A stretch of DNA of 64,000 nucleotides from Leguminivora glycinivorella (taxonomy: Eukaryota; Arthropoda; Insecta; Lepidoptera; Tortricidae): assembly GCF_023078275.1 (NCBI RefSeq), contig NC_062990.1, positions 4,665,549 to 4,729,548 of the forward strand, read 5' to 3'. Under the pieces are notes generated by a model. It ran no database searches. It saw only the letters and a list, made by a program, of their open reading frames with translations, and was not told the DNA's origin. The translations under genes were made by a program, and so were the position numbers. This document shows positions 62,022-64,000 of the stretch, piece after piece. Positions within the stretch are counted from its first letter, which is position 1. The number at the start of each line of letters is the position of its first letter.

Positions 62022-62285
62022 AAAATGTAAAATAAGCCGAACAAGGCTTCAACGGAATCGATATACAACCGACTACACCCACTGACGGGCCTTGAGTTTA
62101 TATTCGGGGCTTAAGGAATTACCTGTAGAGAGCGGTTTATTTACTAAAATGCTTTTCGGCAAAGTAAAATTTATCGTTGAGTTTAGTGAAATATTTCAAT
62201 TTTTGTTTCATGAAACTTTAATGGACTAATTTAATAAAAAAAAAATATTGACCAAAAGTACTATACAGCCAGAAAGTATAGGTTC
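62022..62285. other. Anonymous sequence
   Basis: No gene recognised. Confidence 0.4.
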
Positions 62286-62289
62286 CTGA

Positions 62290-62455
62290 CTTCTGACGGC
62301 TCAGCCACGACATTGGTCTAAGCGCGACAGCGGTGAGCGGCGGCCATACATTGGAGCGAGACACAGCGATGGGACTTTTCATTCGCACGTATGGCTGCCG
62401 CTCTCACCGCTGCCGCGCTTAGACCAATGTCGTGGCTGGGCCGTGAGCTAGGTAA
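62290..62455. mobile_element. Palindromic MITE (CCACGACATTGGTC), monomer
   Basis: cagccacgacattggtctaa, gcgcgacagcggtgagcggc against the right-hand complement gcgcttagaccaatgtcgtg, gctgggccgt. Loop includes gcgatgggacttttcattcg. Dimer form at 32420-32685. Confidence 0.85.
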
Positions 62456-62631
62456 AACCTGTTTTACTTAGTTCTTAGCCTACAACTTCAATCTATGTAT
62501 AATTCGTGGGTTCAAATTCCTTAGAATGAAATGAATGAATTTTTTAGAATGACGTATTTTAAAACATCAAAAATTCAATATTATACCCTGTCTTTATTGT
62601 CGTCAGAATTGACAAATCGTTAGGTAATAAT

Positions 62632-62719
62632 CAGAGATCGGACAAATTTGCGACATTCTTAGTGACTTAAGTCATTTTAATGACTTTTAGTGAGATGACG
62701 CACAAAAATCCGATCTCTG
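62632..62719. mobile_element. 88-bp hAT-like MITE with exact 8-bp duplication
   Basis: TIRs cagagatcgga and the complement of tccgatctctg; flanked by gtaataat (62624-62631 and 62720-62727). Inside, gtgact, agtcatt, aatgact and agtgag words are repeated in both orientations. Confidence 0.85.
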
Positions 62720-62727
62720 GTAATAAT

Positions 62728-63804
62728 ATAAGCTAAACAAGTTACTTGAAGTTACATAAGGCCTGATTCGTAACGGATTTGTCAAATTCAGAGTGCTTTT
62801 TCTTGTATAATTTCTAGCTTACTTTATATATACATTACACCATTCAAATTGCCAGATTCACAAAATTATTATGTTAGAATCATGTTTAAAAGCAATTCTC
62901 AACTAACTAGATAGATAAAATTAAAGTGATCGCTGAAAATAATTCGGCGACAAATTGCTGTCAAAAACTTGATTCCTGTTGACGAAACTTGCATTTAAAT
63001 CATTTTCAACACTACCAGGCAACCAACATTATACCTTATCTGAAAGGCAATTTCTTTACGATTCCTATGAAACAATGATAATTTAGATGAGTCTCCAAAT
63101 ATCCACTTTACTAGGAATTCAGTCGATGCAGTGTCCGTTACTAAGCATTTAAAGCAAAGTAACCACTTTTCGATAAAAAATCTACAACAAAAACTGCTGA
63201 ACGAAGCTGTTCGCAGATTTTATTTAATAATATGATCTTTCAACTTTATTCTGACAATAGCTGGATATCATCCACCACAGCTATGAAGCCAGCAGCCTGC
63301 TAAAGCCAACGCTCTTCAAATCGGGTAAAAAACTTAATTTAACGAAGTCTCATAGTATTCACCTATTAACCGGAATAGGATGGAGTGTCTAAGAAATTCA
63401 TTCATTTAAATGACACCAACCATAAGCCACCAAAATATTTAAAAAAAGATAGTCCTTGATAGGACTAAAACTAAGAATGTGTCGAAAAACACTGTCGGAT
63501 GTACGATGGAGGGCGTACAACAAAACTTACAACATGAGCGAGGAGAAATGGAGAATGATGAATTTACTAATAAATAATAAATTTTAAATACATTTTAAAC
63601 ACATTATAGAAAAACATACTTTGATTCGGCCGGCTCTGGTACCGTTAAAACAGTTTTGAATTTGACAAATCCGTTACGAGTCAGGCCTTAATAAAAATCC
63701 GTTTTTATAATAAATGTTCAATAAGTATTAAAGAACCTTAAGATTAACACAAAAGTTAGTGTCAAGTACATTGTCAAGTATCTGATGACACATGTCAATA
63801 AATA
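62728..63804. other. Anonymous sequence
   Basis: About 1.1 kb without a recognisable gene. ggcctgattcgtaacggatt (62760) and aatccgttacgagtcaggcc (63668) are an inverted pair, as are tgtcaaattc/gaatttgaca next to them, so 62759-63688 is probably one long TIR element with a non-coding interior. Confidence 0.5.
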
Positions 63805-63915
63805 AATAATAAATAAATAAACTGAAATAGATACCATACACTAAAGAAAAAGCGATCAAGCCCACTGGTGGCGAAGCCGGGAATCGAACCCGGGTCTCCA
63901 GCTAACGATTGTCAA
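63805..63915 (-). mobile_element. tRNA-derived SINE, tail and box B
   Basis: In reverse: ggagacccgggttcgattcc, cggcttcgccaccagtgggc, gatcgctttttctttagtgt, tail with (TTTA)n. Same family as 13908. The head is cut short by unrelated sequence, so it is not a tRNA gene. Confidence 0.65.
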
Positions 63916-64000
63916 TTTTTATGTGGCTTCCATTGAGAATCGTGAGCTCTTTCAGAAGAAAAAAAAATGTATGGCGGTAACGGAATGGAAGGTTTGGAAA

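Overview
The window looks like intergenic DNA from a moth or butterfly (Lepidoptera) and consists almost entirely of transposable elements. I recognise no host protein-coding exon. The lepidopteran assignment is an inference. It rests on AT-rich sequence with repeat families I associate with moth genomes: short Helitron-like copies starting TCCATACTAATATTATAAAT and ending GCTAG, several tRNA-derived SINEs, a Mag-type Ty3/Gypsy element with very short LTRs, and a non-LTR element with a restriction-like endonuclease in a TAA-type target.

The one complete protein-coding unit is a Ty3/Gypsy retrotransposon at 45826-50889. It has two identical 85-bp LTRs, a 5-bp target duplication (ggtac), a polypurine tract and one uninterrupted Gag-Pol frame of 1349 codons, so it is young. 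The other coding remnants are 3' or C-terminal pieces of retroelements: an R4/Dong-like endonuclease domain (14651-15806, minus), an RTE reverse transcriptase end (24631-25282, plus), a C2H2-finger LINE tail (about 25831-25945, minus), a CR1/Jockey-like end (about 53998-54550, plus) and a Penelope-like GIY-YIG end (56523-57052, minus).

Layout. 1-5 kb: a compound microsatellite, then a deep nest of MITEs. 5-13 kb: hAT-like and palindromic MITEs, SINEs, and two MITEs inserted one after the other at a single octamer. 13-18.1 kb: Helitron copies, several head to tail, one carrying the R4/Dong-like insert. 18-24 kb: SINE-like retroposons and long-TIR MITEs. 24-26 kb: RTE insertion between two inverted SINEs. 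26-36 kb: many copies of a repeat bounded by AACCCCCGAC...GTCGGGGGTT, a single-arm copy of a foldback element, a large hAT-like element with ATTCGG arrays, and nested MITEs. 36-45 kb: hairpins, a degenerate 75-bp tandem array, a hAT-like element with an exact 8-bp duplication, and a Penelope-like relic. 45.8-50.9 kb: the Mag-like element. 51-57 kb: more nested repeats and the Penelope-like insertion. 57.8-60.05 kb: a 2.2-kb palindromic foldback element whose arms are diverged tandem repeats. 61.0-61.44 kb: about 89 copies of a TAGAA pentamer. 61.6-64 kb: SINEs and small MITEs.

Insertion boundaries could often be fixed by eye from target-site duplications (3, 5, 7, 8 and 11-14 bp classes), which gives a readable relative chronology. 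Percent identities and family names need a repeat-library search that I could not run.
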